DNA of 17,152 nt. Source: JAYSFC01 sp041913505 (GTDB lineage: Bacteria; Pseudomonadota; Gammaproteobacteria; Burkholderiales; Burkholderiaceae_C). The position numbers and the translations under genes were made by a program. Where the stretch lies: the NCBI GenBank assembly GCA_041913505.1, contig JAYSFC010000081.1, forward strand, positions 1 through 17,152, given 5' to 3'. The number at the start of each line of letters is the position of its first letter. The stretch's first letter is position 1. Positions 6,822 to 14,308 of this stretch are shown here, one piece after another. The notes beneath the pieces are model-generated. The model worked only from the letters and a program-made list of their open reading frames with translations. It ran no database searches and was not told where the DNA came from.

Positions 6822-7880
6822 TCAGCGGTAGATGCGCCGGTACAGCGGCTCCACGAGCAGCAGCACCGCGATCAACCGGCACACCTGGAATGCCGTCACC
6901 ACGGGCACGCCCAGCTGCAGCACCTTGGCCGTGATGGCCATCTCGGTGATGCCGCCCGGCGAGGTGCCCAGCAGCAGCGTGACCCAGGGCAGCCCCGTCG
7001 CCCAGGCCAGAACGAGCGCAAACAACGCGCACAGCAGCATCAGCGCCACCGTGCCCAGCGCCACCGTACCCAGCCAGCGCGGAGCCGTATGCAAAAACTC
7101 GCGCCGAAAGCGCACCCCCAGGCTCACGCCAATCACGAGCTGCGCCGCATTCACGAGCGCCTGTGGCACGGCCGACAGCGTTTGGCCCGCTACCGTGAGC
7201 CCCATGGACACCACGAGCGCCCCCATGAACCACGGATTGGCCCGGCCCAGCCGGTCCATGGCCAGCGCGCCCATGCCCGTGAGCACGGCCAGCAGCGCCA
7301 GCCCCGGACCGCTCACCACGCGCGCTGCGGGTGGAGGCAGGCCGCCCAGGCCCTGCAGGCCGCTCCACTGCAGAGCGAACGGGATCGCCACCGTGACGAT
7401 CACCAGGCGCAGGCTGTGGCTCGCTGCCACGAGGTCGGTGCGCGCCTGCTCGCGCTCGGCGATCAGCGTCATTTCCGAGGCCGCACCGATCGCGCCCGAG
7501 AAGTAGCTCGTCGCCCGCAGCATGCTGGCGGGCACACCATGCATGCGCGGCGCATGCATGCGGTAAAGCCAGGCGCCAAACAGCCAGCCCAGGCACAGTG
7601 CCCAGGCAATACCCAGCACGATGGCCCACCACAGCCCCGCGATGAGCTGGGTGACCTGTGGCGTGAAGTACAGCCCCAGGGCCGCGCCGATAGTCCACTG
7701 CCCCACGTTGCGCAGCGGCCCCCAGCTCTCGGTGGGTGCGCCCCCCATGGACAGCAGCGAAGTCGCGACCAGCGGCCCGATCATCCAGGGCAAAGGGGTC
7801 TTGAACGCGACGCAGCCGGCGGCGGCGGCCCAGGCAAGCGCGAGGGTGAAGAGAATGCGGGCGGGTGGATTCAGGCGCAT
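6822..7880 (-). CDS. AbrB-family (PF05145-type) integral membrane protein
   Basis: The 352-residue protein is hydrophobic throughout, with about 10 membrane segments. It shows the internal duplication typical of the 'AbrB duplication' membrane family. The first half has 'PLPWMIGPLVATSLLSMGG' and 'ATSYFSGAIGAASEMTLIAER'. The second half has the matching 'NPWFMGALVVSMGL' and 'LLLGTSPGGITEMAITAKVLQLGVPVVTAFQVCRL'. Databases often label the family 'AbrB transcriptional regulator' or 'ammonia monooxygenase', which fits neither its sequence nor its topology. A transporter-like role is more credible but unproven. The start at 7880 gives the conserved 'ARILFTLALAWAAAAGCVAF' first helix; only a weak GAG lies upstream as ribosome binding site. 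The gene is convergent with DUF3567 and separated by 239 bases from the hemerythrin gene, so it is probably independent of the nar cluster. Confidence 0.88.
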   Translation of the reverse strand: MRLNPPARILFTLALAWAAAAGCVAFKTPLPWMIGPLVATSLLSMGGAPTESWGPLRNVGQWTIGAALGLYFTPQVTQLIAGLWWAIVLGIAWALCLGWLFGAWLYRMHAPRMHGVPASMLRATSYFSGAIGAASEMTLIAEREQARTDLVAASHSLRLVIVTVAIPFALQWSGLQGLGGLPPPAARVVSGPGLALLAVLTGMGALAMDRLGRANPWFMGALVVSMGLTVAGQTLSAVPQALVNAAQLVIGVSLGVRFRREFLHTAPRWLGTVALGTVALMLLCALFALVLAWATGLPWVTLLLGTSPGGITEMAITAKVLQLGVPVVTAFQVCRLIAVLLLVEPLYRRIYR

Positions 7881-8007
7881 GGCGACTCGGCGGAGCCACC
7901 GAAAGTACCGCGTCTACCGCCCCTGCGCGCCTGCGCACCGTTGCCCGAATGGAACGCCCCCCATCGCCGCGGGCGAATGCTTGATACGGGTTCGCAGGCG
8001 CTGCACA

Positions 8008-8026
8008 CAGCCACAGCCCGTGGCCG
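8008..8026 (-). other. Stem-loop downstream of the hemerythrin gene
   Basis: The gap 7881-8119 contains no gene I can support. On the - strand it holds a 7-pair stem (CGGCCAC / GTGGCTG, one G-U pair) with loop GGGCT, about 95 bases after the hemerythrin stop. It is followed by TGTGTGC rather than a run of T. It could mark the 3' end of the long nar-side transcript, but without a T tract it is a weak terminator candidate. A smaller GGGC-AAT-GCCC dyad lies at 8066-8076. Confidence 0.25.
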
Positions 8027-8119
8027 ATGAAGCTGGCGCGCTCCAGGCGACGGCCGCCCTACCACGGGCAATGCCCCCTGTCCGCGCAGCAAAGCGAAAG
8101 CGGGGGGGAAGGTGCTATT

Positions 8120-8665
8120 TCAACGTGCGCCGCGCCGACGCGCCATCTCCAGCCCCATGGCCTCCACCGCACCGGGCTCCAGCAGGCGCTGCGCGGCGGG
8201 GTAGGCGCGGCACTCCTCGTGGCGGATGTGGTCGGCGTAGCGCTCCGCGAAGCGGTCGAACAGTACGCCGTGCTCGGCCGTGAACCCGTGGATCTCTCCC
8301 GCCACGAGCGCCTGCAGCACCACCCGTGCGGCGGTCCAGTCGGCTGTCATGCAGACGTGGTCGCGCTGCAGCTGGCGCACCAAGGCCACGGTCTCGGGCG
8401 AGCCCTGCACGAGCAGGAGGGGGAACACATGCTTCTCCTCGTCCTCGTGGTGCAGCGGCGCGGCCAGATCGAAGTAGCGCATCACGTCGCGGGCCGCCTG
8501 GCGCGCCACATCGTCGCAAGGGCGCTCGTGTAGGTAGCCACGCAGGCGCTGCAGCAGCGCGAGCATGCGCTGCACGCGGTCATGGCAAGCGTGCAGCATC
8601 TCGAAGGGCTGTTCAAAGCCCACGGCCGGCGAATGCAGCCCTGGCAGGGAAGCGGATGTGGTCAC
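8120..8665 (-). CDS. Hemerythrin-like (HHE) domain protein
   Basis: This 181-residue protein is predicted to be all-helical and carries the spaced His/Glu residues of a hemerythrin-type di-iron four-helix bundle. Candidate ligands are H28 (HACHDR), H72/H73 and E77 (LHHEDEEKHVFP), H103 (RDHVCM) and H146, H149, E150 (YADHIRHEECRAYP). No signal peptide or membrane segment is seen, so it is cytoplasmic. Bacterial proteins of this group bind O2 or NO, or protect against or repair nitrosative and oxidative damage. Here it is the last gene of a cluster with nitrate reductase and nnrS genes, which favours a role in NO or redox stress (inference). The start is GTG, supported by GGAAGGGG 6 bases upstream; no better ATG exists. 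It lies 22 bases after the preceding gene. Confidence 0.88.
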   Translation of the reverse strand: MTTSASLPGLHSPAVGFEQPFEMLHACHDRVQRMLALLQRLRGYLHERPCDDVARQAARDVMRYFDLAAPLHHEDEEKHVFPLLLVQGSPETVALVRQLQRDHVCMTADWTAARVVLQALVAGEIHGFTAEHGVLFDRFAERYADHIRHEECRAYPAAQRLLEPGAVEAMGLEMARRRGAR

Positions 8666-8671
8666 GGCGAA

Positions 8672-8679
8672 CCCCTTCC
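8672..8679 (-). promoter_or_regulatory. Ribosome binding site deciding the GTG start of the hemerythrin gene
   Basis: On the - strand the sequence reads GGAAGGGG, then 6 bases, then GTG (8665-8663). This strong Shine-Dalgarno match supports the GTG rather than a later internal methionine such as M23. Confidence 0.65.
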
Positions 8680-8687
8680 CTGCGGCA

Positions 8688-9101
8688 TCAACCCAGGCGC
8701 ACAGGCCGCCCTTGGCGGTCGAACGGCAGATAGGCCGCGAGCGACCCGGATTTCACCGCGTCGACCATGCGGCGCAGCGGCTGTTCGGCATCGGCGCTGC
8801 TGGGCGCGCGGCCCGGCGTGCCCGACAGCGCGGCCGTGAACACCAGGCGCCAGGGCTGGTGCGGCAGCTCGAACTGCTGCGCCTCCTGCACCAGGGCGCT
8901 GAAGGAGGCCAGCTCCTCGGGCGTCTTGTCCACGCACATCAGGGGCACGAGTGCACCACCCTCACCCTGTGCGAAACGCTCGCGCTGGGCCGGCGTGGCG
9001 TCGTCTGGGAGCTCAGCCCCCGCGAACACCATCAGCAGACGCTGCGGCTCAGGCTGCGCGCGCGCGGCGAGCAGCAGATCGTCGAAACTTTGAATATCCA
9101 T
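8688..9101 (-). CDS. Conserved 137-residue protein of unknown function
   Basis: I do not recognise a characterised domain. The product starts MDIQSFDDLLLAARAQPEPQ and contains a hydrophobic strand 'RLLMVFAGAELP' (21-32), an acidic/Gln-rich helix, a Gly-flanked strand 'GGALVPLMCVDKTPEEL' (48-64) with the single cysteine C56, and a second strand 'WRLVFTAALSG' (84-94). The C-terminus is 'GSLAAYLPFDRQGRPVRLG' (119-137). It is soluble, with no signal peptide. Similar small proteins in Comamonadaceae are, as I recall, sometimes labelled 'ribonucleotide reductase subunit alpha'. Nothing here resembles a catalytic RNR domain, and that name may have spread from its neighbourhood with nrdJ. GGAAGG lies 9 bases before the ATG. 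The gene begins 2 bases after the nitroreductase stop, so the two are almost certainly co-translated. Confidence 0.82.
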   Translation of the reverse strand: MDIQSFDDLLLAARAQPEPQRLLMVFAGAELPDDATPAQRERFAQGEGGALVPLMCVDKTPEELASFSALVQEAQQFELPHQPWRLVFTAALSGTPGRAPSSADAEQPLRRMVDAVKSGSLAAYLPFDRQGRPVRLG

Positions 9102-9103
9102 CG

Positions 9104-9748
9104 TCAAACACCTTCCCATCCGGGCACTATGCCCCGTCCCGGCACCAGGGTGCCCATGTAGTCTTCGGCGGCGGGACGCGCCCGCCCCCCCTTGCGCGAC
9201 AGCACCGTGCCCACGCTGATGAAGCACAGCGCCCGCTCACCCTGCACCAGGCCGAACAGCGTGCGCAGCGCACGCGACTGCAGCGCCTTGCCACTCGTGA
9301 GCGCAGAACCAAAGCCTTGGGCTGTGGCCATGAGCAGCAGATTCTGCACAGCGCAGCCCGCCGACACCAGGCGCTCATCCCAGTCGATCGCGGGATCGCC
9401 CCGCTGGCCGTTCACAACCAGCATCAACAGCACGGGCGCGCGATAGGCCTTCTCGCGCGCCTGCGCCTGCTGCTCGGGCGTGGCCTCGGCATCGCGCTCG
9501 AGCAGGGCCTGCGCAAAGGCCTCGGCCAAAGCGCCGCGTGCGCCCTGCGGTATGCACACGAAGCGCCAAGGCAGCAGGCACCCGTGGTCGGGCGCGTGAG
9601 CGGCAGCCCCCAGGATCGCCGCAAGCTGCGTGGCATCGGGCCCTGGATCGCCCAACCTCTTTGGCAGGATGGTCTGGCGCGCCTGCAGCAGCGCAGCCGT
9701 GGCATCGGCCCACGAATCAGACGAAATGGCGGCAGGCATGGATTGCAT
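9104..9748 (-). CDS. Nitroreductase family protein, YdjA-like
   Basis: The 214-residue protein resembles the short YdjA branch of FMN-dependent nitroreductases. It has 'ARQTILPKRLGDPGPDATQLAAIL' near the N-terminus where relatives have an RRS-type FMN-binding start (in two parts: ARQTILPKRL and GDPGPDATQL). It also has 'AAHAPDHGCLLPWRFVCI' (49-66), 'YRAPVLLMLVV' (102-112), 'SAGCAVQNLLLMATAQGFG' (129-147) and 'FISVGT' (176-181). Family members reduce nitro groups, quinones or other oxidants with NAD(P)H; the natural substrate of YdjA types is not clear. The ATG at 9748 was chosen, but ATG 9739 is also possible, and neither has a clear Shine-Dalgarno sequence. The gene follows nnrS by 31 bases. 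The standard R-x-S FMN motif is altered (A-R-Q-T), so activity should not be assumed. Confidence 0.85.
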   Translation of the reverse strand: MQSMPAAISSDSWADATAALLQARQTILPKRLGDPGPDATQLAAILGAAAHAPDHGCLLPWRFVCIPQGARGALAEAFAQALLERDAEATPEQQAQAREKAYRAPVLLMLVVNGQRGDPAIDWDERLVSAGCAVQNLLLMATAQGFGSALTSGKALQSRALRTLFGLVQGERALCFISVGTVLSRKGGRARPAAEDYMGTLVPGRGIVPGWEGV

Positions 9749-9779
9749 GGTAGGGAAACAGTACGCGGCTAAGTGGGGC

Positions 9780-11114
9780 CTATCCAGGCCGGCCGTCCGC
9801 GCGCGGGCGGCCGTACCAGTTGCCCAGGCGCAGCCCCCAGGCAGCCATGGTAGCGGCCCACAGCGTCGCCGCCAACGGCAGCAGCCACGGGGTCCAGGCT
9901 GGCACCGCCGCCGCGCCGATACGCACCACCACAGCGCCCTGCAGCACACAGAAGAAAAGCCACAACGGCCGGTCGGCCACGTACGGGCGCCCACCATGGC
10001 CGCACGAAACACGAGAAACCATCGCGAGCATGAGCGAGGCCAGGCACCCCATCGATAGCGCATGCAGCATGACCAGGCCGAGCGCTGGCACGCCCTGCCA
10101 CCAGCCCCACCACTGCGCCGCACCACCGAGCACGAAGGCGGCGCCGAGCCAGAAAAGGCCCAGGTGCAGCATGGCGAGCAGGCGATTCTCGAGGCTTTTC
10201 ACCCGTCCCCAGGCCCAGGCCATCCACAGCAACACGCCCCCTACGGCTAGCTCGAGCATGCCGCGCACCAGGGCCCACACCGCCGCCGCATCCGGCGGCA
10301 GCACAAGCAGTTCCATCCAGGTGGCGGCCGCCTCGAACAGCGCAGCCGCCACCATGAGCCTGAGCTCCCACAGTGGCCGCCATGCCCGCATGCCGGGCAA
10401 CGCGTCCGAGGTGAAAAAGGGAATCATGCGGTGCGCCACCGCCAAATACACCACCACGACAAAGCCCCACAGCCCCGTGAGCGTCCACGCCCTCACCCAC
10501 GCAAGCTGGCCGGCCACCAGCGACGCCCCCAGCGCCGCAAGGCTGGCGCAGCCCAACACGCAGGCCGCCCCGGCAAGGCGCGCGTGCAGCTGGTCATCGG
10601 CGCGGCTGCGCCACACCAAACGCCAGTACAGCACAGTCATCCACGCCAGGCCCGCGGCGGCAGCCACGCAGCCCACCTGTGCCAGCACCTCAGACCAGAG
10701 CGATCCCGCGAGCCACGCGATCCAGCCCGCGGCCTGCAGTAACAGAGGTGTGCGCAGCGCCGGCACAGGCCAGGGCTCCACCCTCAGCCACTTGGGCCCG
10801 GCCGTGAACAGGAAGCCCGAGAAGAACAAGGGCATGAAGCCGAAGGTCATCACGACCGCATGCATGATGGAGGATGGCAGTGCGGCAGGCAGCGTGTAGG
10901 CCGGACGCACGCGGCCCCATTGCACACCCGCCCACCACAGACCCGACGCGACCAGCACCACCATCGCCAGGAAAAAGCCCAGGCGATGCGGCGCCCACCC
11001 CAGCGTGGCAAAGTGCCAGCGCCAATCCATCCGAGCGAGCGCCTCGGGCGACGGCCGTCCCGCCACAGCGCGCAGGGGAACGGGCCGGCGTGCGGGGCCA
11101 CCGCGCAGGGTCAT
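9780..11114 (-). CDS. nnrS: NnrS family membrane protein
   Basis: This 444-residue protein has about 12 hydrophobic helices. It carries the NnrS signature elements: 'APHRLGFFLA' (H43), 'SIMHAVVMTFGFMPLFFSGFLFTAGPKWL' region (H85, 82-110), 'AVAHRMIPFF' (H228) and the C-terminal 'LHALSMGCLASLMLAMVSRVSCGHGGR' region (H351 to H373). NnrS proteins are haem- and copper-containing membrane proteins found with denitrification genes. In Vibrio cholerae NnrS is known to relieve nitrosative stress when NO builds up. I use the ATG at 11114, which overlaps the nrdJ stop in an ATGA; an upstream GTG/ATG extension would only add residues inside nrdJ. The overlap implies translational coupling to nrdJ. It sits between nrdJ and the nitroreductase, which fits a NO-protection role beside nitrate reductase. 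Confidence 0.92.
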   Translation of the reverse strand: MTLRGGPARRPVPLRAVAGRPSPEALARMDWRWHFATLGWAPHRLGFFLAMVVLVASGLWWAGVQWGRVRPAYTLPAALPSSIMHAVVMTFGFMPLFFSGFLFTAGPKWLRVEPWPVPALRTPLLLQAAGWIAWLAGSLWSEVLAQVGCVAAAAGLAWMTVLYWRLVWRSRADDQLHARLAGAACVLGCASLAALGASLVAGQLAWVRAWTLTGLWGFVVVVYLAVAHRMIPFFTSDALPGMRAWRPLWELRLMVAAALFEAAATWMELLVLPPDAAAVWALVRGMLELAVGGVLLWMAWAWGRVKSLENRLLAMLHLGLFWLGAAFVLGGAAQWWGWWQGVPALGLVMLHALSMGCLASLMLAMVSRVSCGHGGRPYVADRPLWLFFCVLQGAVVVRIGAAAVPAWTPWLLPLAATLWAATMAAWGLRLGNWYGRPRADGRPG

Positions 11115-13555
11115 CCACAGGAGCCCAGATGCCCGCACTGCGTGCAGTAATCACAGCCGTCCTTGCGGATCACGGCGTGGGCACCGCATTCCGGGCACTT
11201 CTTGCCTGCCATGGGCGGCGGCATGCCCACGGGCGCAGCCGCGGGTTCATCCAGCGGCAGGCTCTGCTGCACGGGGTCCTTCATGCGGCGCGCGAGGATG
11301 TTCTGTACGGCGTAAGCGATGGCCGCCACTTCGGAGTCGTGCCACAACGGCACCCGCGTGCCGTCGGCCTTCTCGTGCGTTCCGAGCCGCACCGGGCCGC
11401 GGTCCCAGGCGACCTTGCGCATGTCACTGAGCGCGCGCTCGAGAAAGCCGCCGCGCGCAGCCAGCGAGAGCAGGCGCATGCTCGAGGTGATCCACTGCTG
11501 CGACTCACCGCTCTGCCCCACGGGCATGAAGAACTCGATCGCGCGGTCCACCGTGTGATCGCCCACGCCTGTGGACACAGGCAGGAACGAGACGATGAGG
11601 TACAGCGTCTTATGCCCCTCCTGCGTCCAGTACTCCACCTTCTCGGCCACGGCCGAGAGCGCGCCCTTGGGCCGGCTTTCGATCACCGTGCGCATGGGGT
11701 CCACGATCGTCCGCGCTTCGGCGGGTGCCGGTGCGGAAGCCTCGGCGGGCGGCGGCGTGGTTTCGAGCACGGCGCCCAGAATGGCGTTGGGTCGGTAAGT
11801 GGCCAGGCCCTTGAGCCGCGCGCGCCAGGCTTGCAGGTACAGGTCCTTGAAATCTTCGTAGGGGTAGTCGGCCGGCACGTTCACGGTCTTGGAGATGGCC
11901 GTGTCCACGAAGGGTTGAACGGCCTCCATCATCGCGATGTGGTCGGCAGCCGACATCTCCAGCGCCGAGACGAAGTAATCGGGCAGTTGCTGCACGTCGC
12001 CGCCCAGTTCGCGGTACAGGCGCCAGGCGTGGTCTTCCACGGCGTATTCGCTGCGACTGCCGTCGGCCTCGCGCTTCTTGCGCGTGTAGGTCCAGGAGAA
12101 CGGGGGCTCGATGCCGTTGGAGGCATTGTCGGCAAAGGCCAGGCTGACCGTGCCCGTAGGCGCCACCGAAAGCAGATGGCTGTTGCGGATGCCCCGCGCG
12201 CGGATCGCTTCCTGCAGCGCAGCCGGCAGGCGGCTCGCGAAGGTGCCAGCGGCCAAGTATCCGGTAGCGTCGAACTTCGGAAACGCGCCCTTTTCCTCGG
12301 CCAGAGCCACAGAAGCCGCATAGGCCGCGTCACGCATGCGCTCGGCGATGCGCGCGGCCATGGCCCGGCCCTCGGGAGCGTCGTAGCGCAGGCGCAGCAT
12401 GGCCAGCGTGTTGCCCATGCCGGTGAAGCCCACCCCGATGCGCCGCTTGGCCGCCGACTCCGCACGTTGCTGCGGCAGCGGCCAGTAGGTCACGTCGAGC
12501 ACGTTGTCCAGGGCGCGCACCTGCGTGGCGACCACCTGCTCAAAGGCCTCGAAATCGAAGGCGGGCTCGCCCGAGAAACCGAAGGGGTGCCGCACGAAGC
12601 GCGTGAGGATGATGGGCCCGAGGTCGCAGCAGCCGTAGGGCGGCAGGGGCTGCTCGCCACAGGGGTTGGTCGCTTGGATGGACTCGCAGTAGTGCAGGTT
12701 GTTGTCCTCGTTGATGTGGTCGAGGAACAGGATGCCCGGCTCGGCGAAGTCGTAGGCCGAGCGCATGATGGTGTCCCACAGCGTGCGCGCCTGCACGGTC
12801 TCGTAGACCCAGAGGCCGTCGCCGCGCTGGCGTACGCCATTCTGCGCGCGCAGCGTGGTGCCTGGCTCCGCGCGGTGCACGAGCTCCCAAGCCCTGTCCT
12901 CCACGACGGCCTGCATGAAGGCATCGGTCACGCCCACGGAAACGTTGAAGTTGTTCCAACGCCCCGGTGTGCGCTTGGCCGTGATGAAGTCGAGCACATC
13001 GGGGTGGTCGATGCGCAACACGCCCATCTGCGCGCCTCGGCGCGCGCCCGCACTCTCCACCGTGGCGCAGGACTGGTCGAACACATTGATGTAGCTGCAG
13101 GGCCCCGAGGCCAGGGACGCGGTGGCACGCACGCGCGCGCCGCGCGGGCGGATGCGCGAGAAGTCGTAGCCCACGCCACCGCCGCGGCGCATGGTTTCAG
13201 CGGCCTCGCGCAGGGCTTCGTAGATGCCGGGGTAGCCCGCATCATCCACGCCCTGAATGCAATCGCCCACGGGCTGCACGAAGCAGTTGATGAGCGTGGC
13301 CTGAATGTCCGTGCCCGCCGCGCTCATGATGCGGCCTGCGCCGATGGCGCCCGCGCGCAGGTTGTCCTGGAACAGCGCCTCGAACTCTGCGCGCCGCGCC
13401 TCGGGCTCGACCGAGGCGAGCGCGCGCGCCACTCGGCGGAACAGCTCGTCGGCGCTGTCTTCCCCTTCCTTGAGGTATTTCTCCCTCAGCACGTCGAGGC
13501 TGATGGGCTGTATGGCCGTCGCATCCTGCGCACGGCCAAGGTCTTCGCGTTTCAT
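11111..13555 (-). CDS. nrdJ: Adenosylcobalamin-dependent (class II) ribonucleoside-diphosphate reductase
   Basis: This 814-residue enzyme makes deoxyribonucleotides with a cobalamin-generated radical and needs no oxygen. Visible hallmarks are 'ATLINCFVQPVGD' with redox C91, 'RRGGGVGYDFSRIRPRGA', 'ESAGARRGAQMGVL', and the thiyl-radical motif N297-P-C299-G-E301 in 'ATNPCGEQPLPPYGCCDLG'. 'GVGFTGMGNTLAML' and 'SVAPTGTVSLAFADNASNGIEP' are also present. The C-terminus is a cysteine cluster with C787, C790, C801, C804, C807 and C813, likely a zinc-binding and reducing tail. I chose ATG 13555 with AAGGA 10 bases upstream; a GTG at 13573 with an AGGA before it is a real alternative. The gene follows carbonic anhydrase by 54 bases and overlaps nnrS by ATGA. 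Its placement in a nitrate-reductase cluster suggests DNA precursor supply during anaerobic growth and under NO, which quenches class I tyrosyl radicals. Confidence 0.95.
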   Translation of the reverse strand: MKREDLGRAQDATAIQPISLDVLREKYLKEGEDSADELFRRVARALASVEPEARRAEFEALFQDNLRAGAIGAGRIMSAAGTDIQATLINCFVQPVGDCIQGVDDAGYPGIYEALREAAETMRRGGGVGYDFSRIRPRGARVRATASLASGPCSYINVFDQSCATVESAGARRGAQMGVLRIDHPDVLDFITAKRTPGRWNNFNVSVGVTDAFMQAVVEDRAWELVHRAEPGTTLRAQNGVRQRGDGLWVYETVQARTLWDTIMRSAYDFAEPGILFLDHINEDNNLHYCESIQATNPCGEQPLPPYGCCDLGPIILTRFVRHPFGFSGEPAFDFEAFEQVVATQVRALDNVLDVTYWPLPQQRAESAAKRRIGVGFTGMGNTLAMLRLRYDAPEGRAMAARIAERMRDAAYAASVALAEEKGAFPKFDATGYLAAGTFASRLPAALQEAIRARGIRNSHLLSVAPTGTVSLAFADNASNGIEPPFSWTYTRKKREADGSRSEYAVEDHAWRLYRELGGDVQQLPDYFVSALEMSAADHIAMMEAVQPFVDTAISKTVNVPADYPYEDFKDLYLQAWRARLKGLATYRPNAILGAVLETTPPPAEASAPAPAEARTIVDPMRTVIESRPKGALSAVAEKVEYWTQEGHKTLYLIVSFLPVSTGVGDHTVDRAIEFFMPVGQSGESQQWITSSMRLLSLAARGGFLERALSDMRKVAWDRGPVRLGTHEKADGTRVPLWHDSEVAAIAYAVQNILARRMKDPVQQSLPLDEPAAAPVGMPPPMAGKKCPECGAHAVIRKDGCDYCTQCGHLGSCG

Positions 13556-13609
13556 GGCACGGGTTTCCTTCACTCTGATCCTGGTTCTGCAGACCCGACC
13601 AAACCCCGT

Positions 13610-14287
13610 TCAGTCGGCGAGAACCTGCCCATCATGCTCCACATAAGGGTGGTATGGACCCGTACCACTGTTCGACGCTTGCGACGCCGCAATGAAGTCG
13701 CCGGTTCGCACGTCGAACACGTGGACCTCGCCCTCCTCGATCACATAATGCCACCCGTGCAGACTGATCTTCCCCGCCTCGACGCGCTCGCGCACCATGG
13801 GGTAGTCCATAAGCCGCTCGAGTTGCAACACCACGGCGCGCTGCTCCGTGCGGCGCAGCGCTTCGGGGCCAGGCTGCACGGGCAGCATGGCCTCGCGGCC
13901 CAGATCGAGCCAGCGCTGCAGGTTTCGCGCCTCGGGCGAAACCTCACCATACAGCGCCTTAATGGCCCCACAATGGCTGTGGCCACAGACGATGATGCGG
14001 CTCACGTGCAGATTGAGCACAGCGAACTCGATAGCCGCTGCCGTTCCGTGATGACCGTATGAGCCATCGTAAGGCGGCACAAAGGCTCCCACGTTGCGCA
14101 CCAGGAACAACTCCCCCGGCCCCGCGCCCGTGAGCAGGTACGGCACAAGGCGCGAATCAGAGCAGCCGATGAACAGCGTCGTGGGATGCTGCCCCTCGTC
14201 CACGAGGACCTGGAATTGCTCCCGGTACTGCGGAAAGGCGTGTTCGTGAAAGCGCCGCAGGCGGTGCAGCAGCTCGTCTTCGAGCAT
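13610..14287 (-). CDS. Beta-class carbonic anhydrase
   Basis: The 225-residue protein interconverts CO2 and bicarbonate in the cytoplasm using zinc. The beta-class ligands are present: C42 and D44 with R46 in 'FIGCSDSRLVP', and H103 and C106 in 'VCGHSHCGAI'. It also has 'LVRNVGAFVPPYDG', 'GTAAAIEFAVLNL' and the C-terminal 'LHGWHYVIEEGEVHVFD' strand pair. The length fits bacterial beta enzymes of the Can/CynT type. The ATG at 14287 starts the family N-terminal helices and has AGG about 7 bases upstream. No cyanase (cynS) gene is nearby, so a cyanate role is not supported. It lies 21 bases after ppiC and 54 bases before nrdJ, inside the nar-side unit. A role in supplying bicarbonate during anaerobic growth is inference. 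Confidence 0.94.
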   Translation of the reverse strand: MLEDELLHRLRRFHEHAFPQYREQFQVLVDEGQHPTTLFIGCSDSRLVPYLLTGAGPGELFLVRNVGAFVPPYDGSYGHHGTAAAIEFAVLNLHVSRIIVCGHSHCGAIKALYGEVSPEARNLQRWLDLGREAMLPVQPGPEALRRTEQRAVVLQLERLMDYPMVRERVEAGKISLHGWHYVIEEGEVHVFDVRTGDFIAASQASNSGTGPYHPYVEHDGQVLAD

Positions 14288-14308
14288 GGGGCACCTACCC
14301 TTTCCGGG

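Noticed and set aside
7881..8119. Short frames in the gap between the AbrB-family and hemerythrin genes
   Set aside because: No ribosome binding site, no family resemblance and biased Arg/Pro/Ala composition; treated as non-coding.
11115..11138. Longer start for NnrS
   Set aside because: It would lie inside nrdJ. The ATGA overlap at 11111-11114 is a typical coupled start.
10874..14062. A 1062-codon open frame on the + strand across nnrS, nrdJ and carbonic anhydrase
   Set aside because: It is antisense to three genes with clear catalytic motifs. Its translation is rich in His, Gly, Arg and Ala with no domain, as expected when high GC removes stops from the mirror frame.
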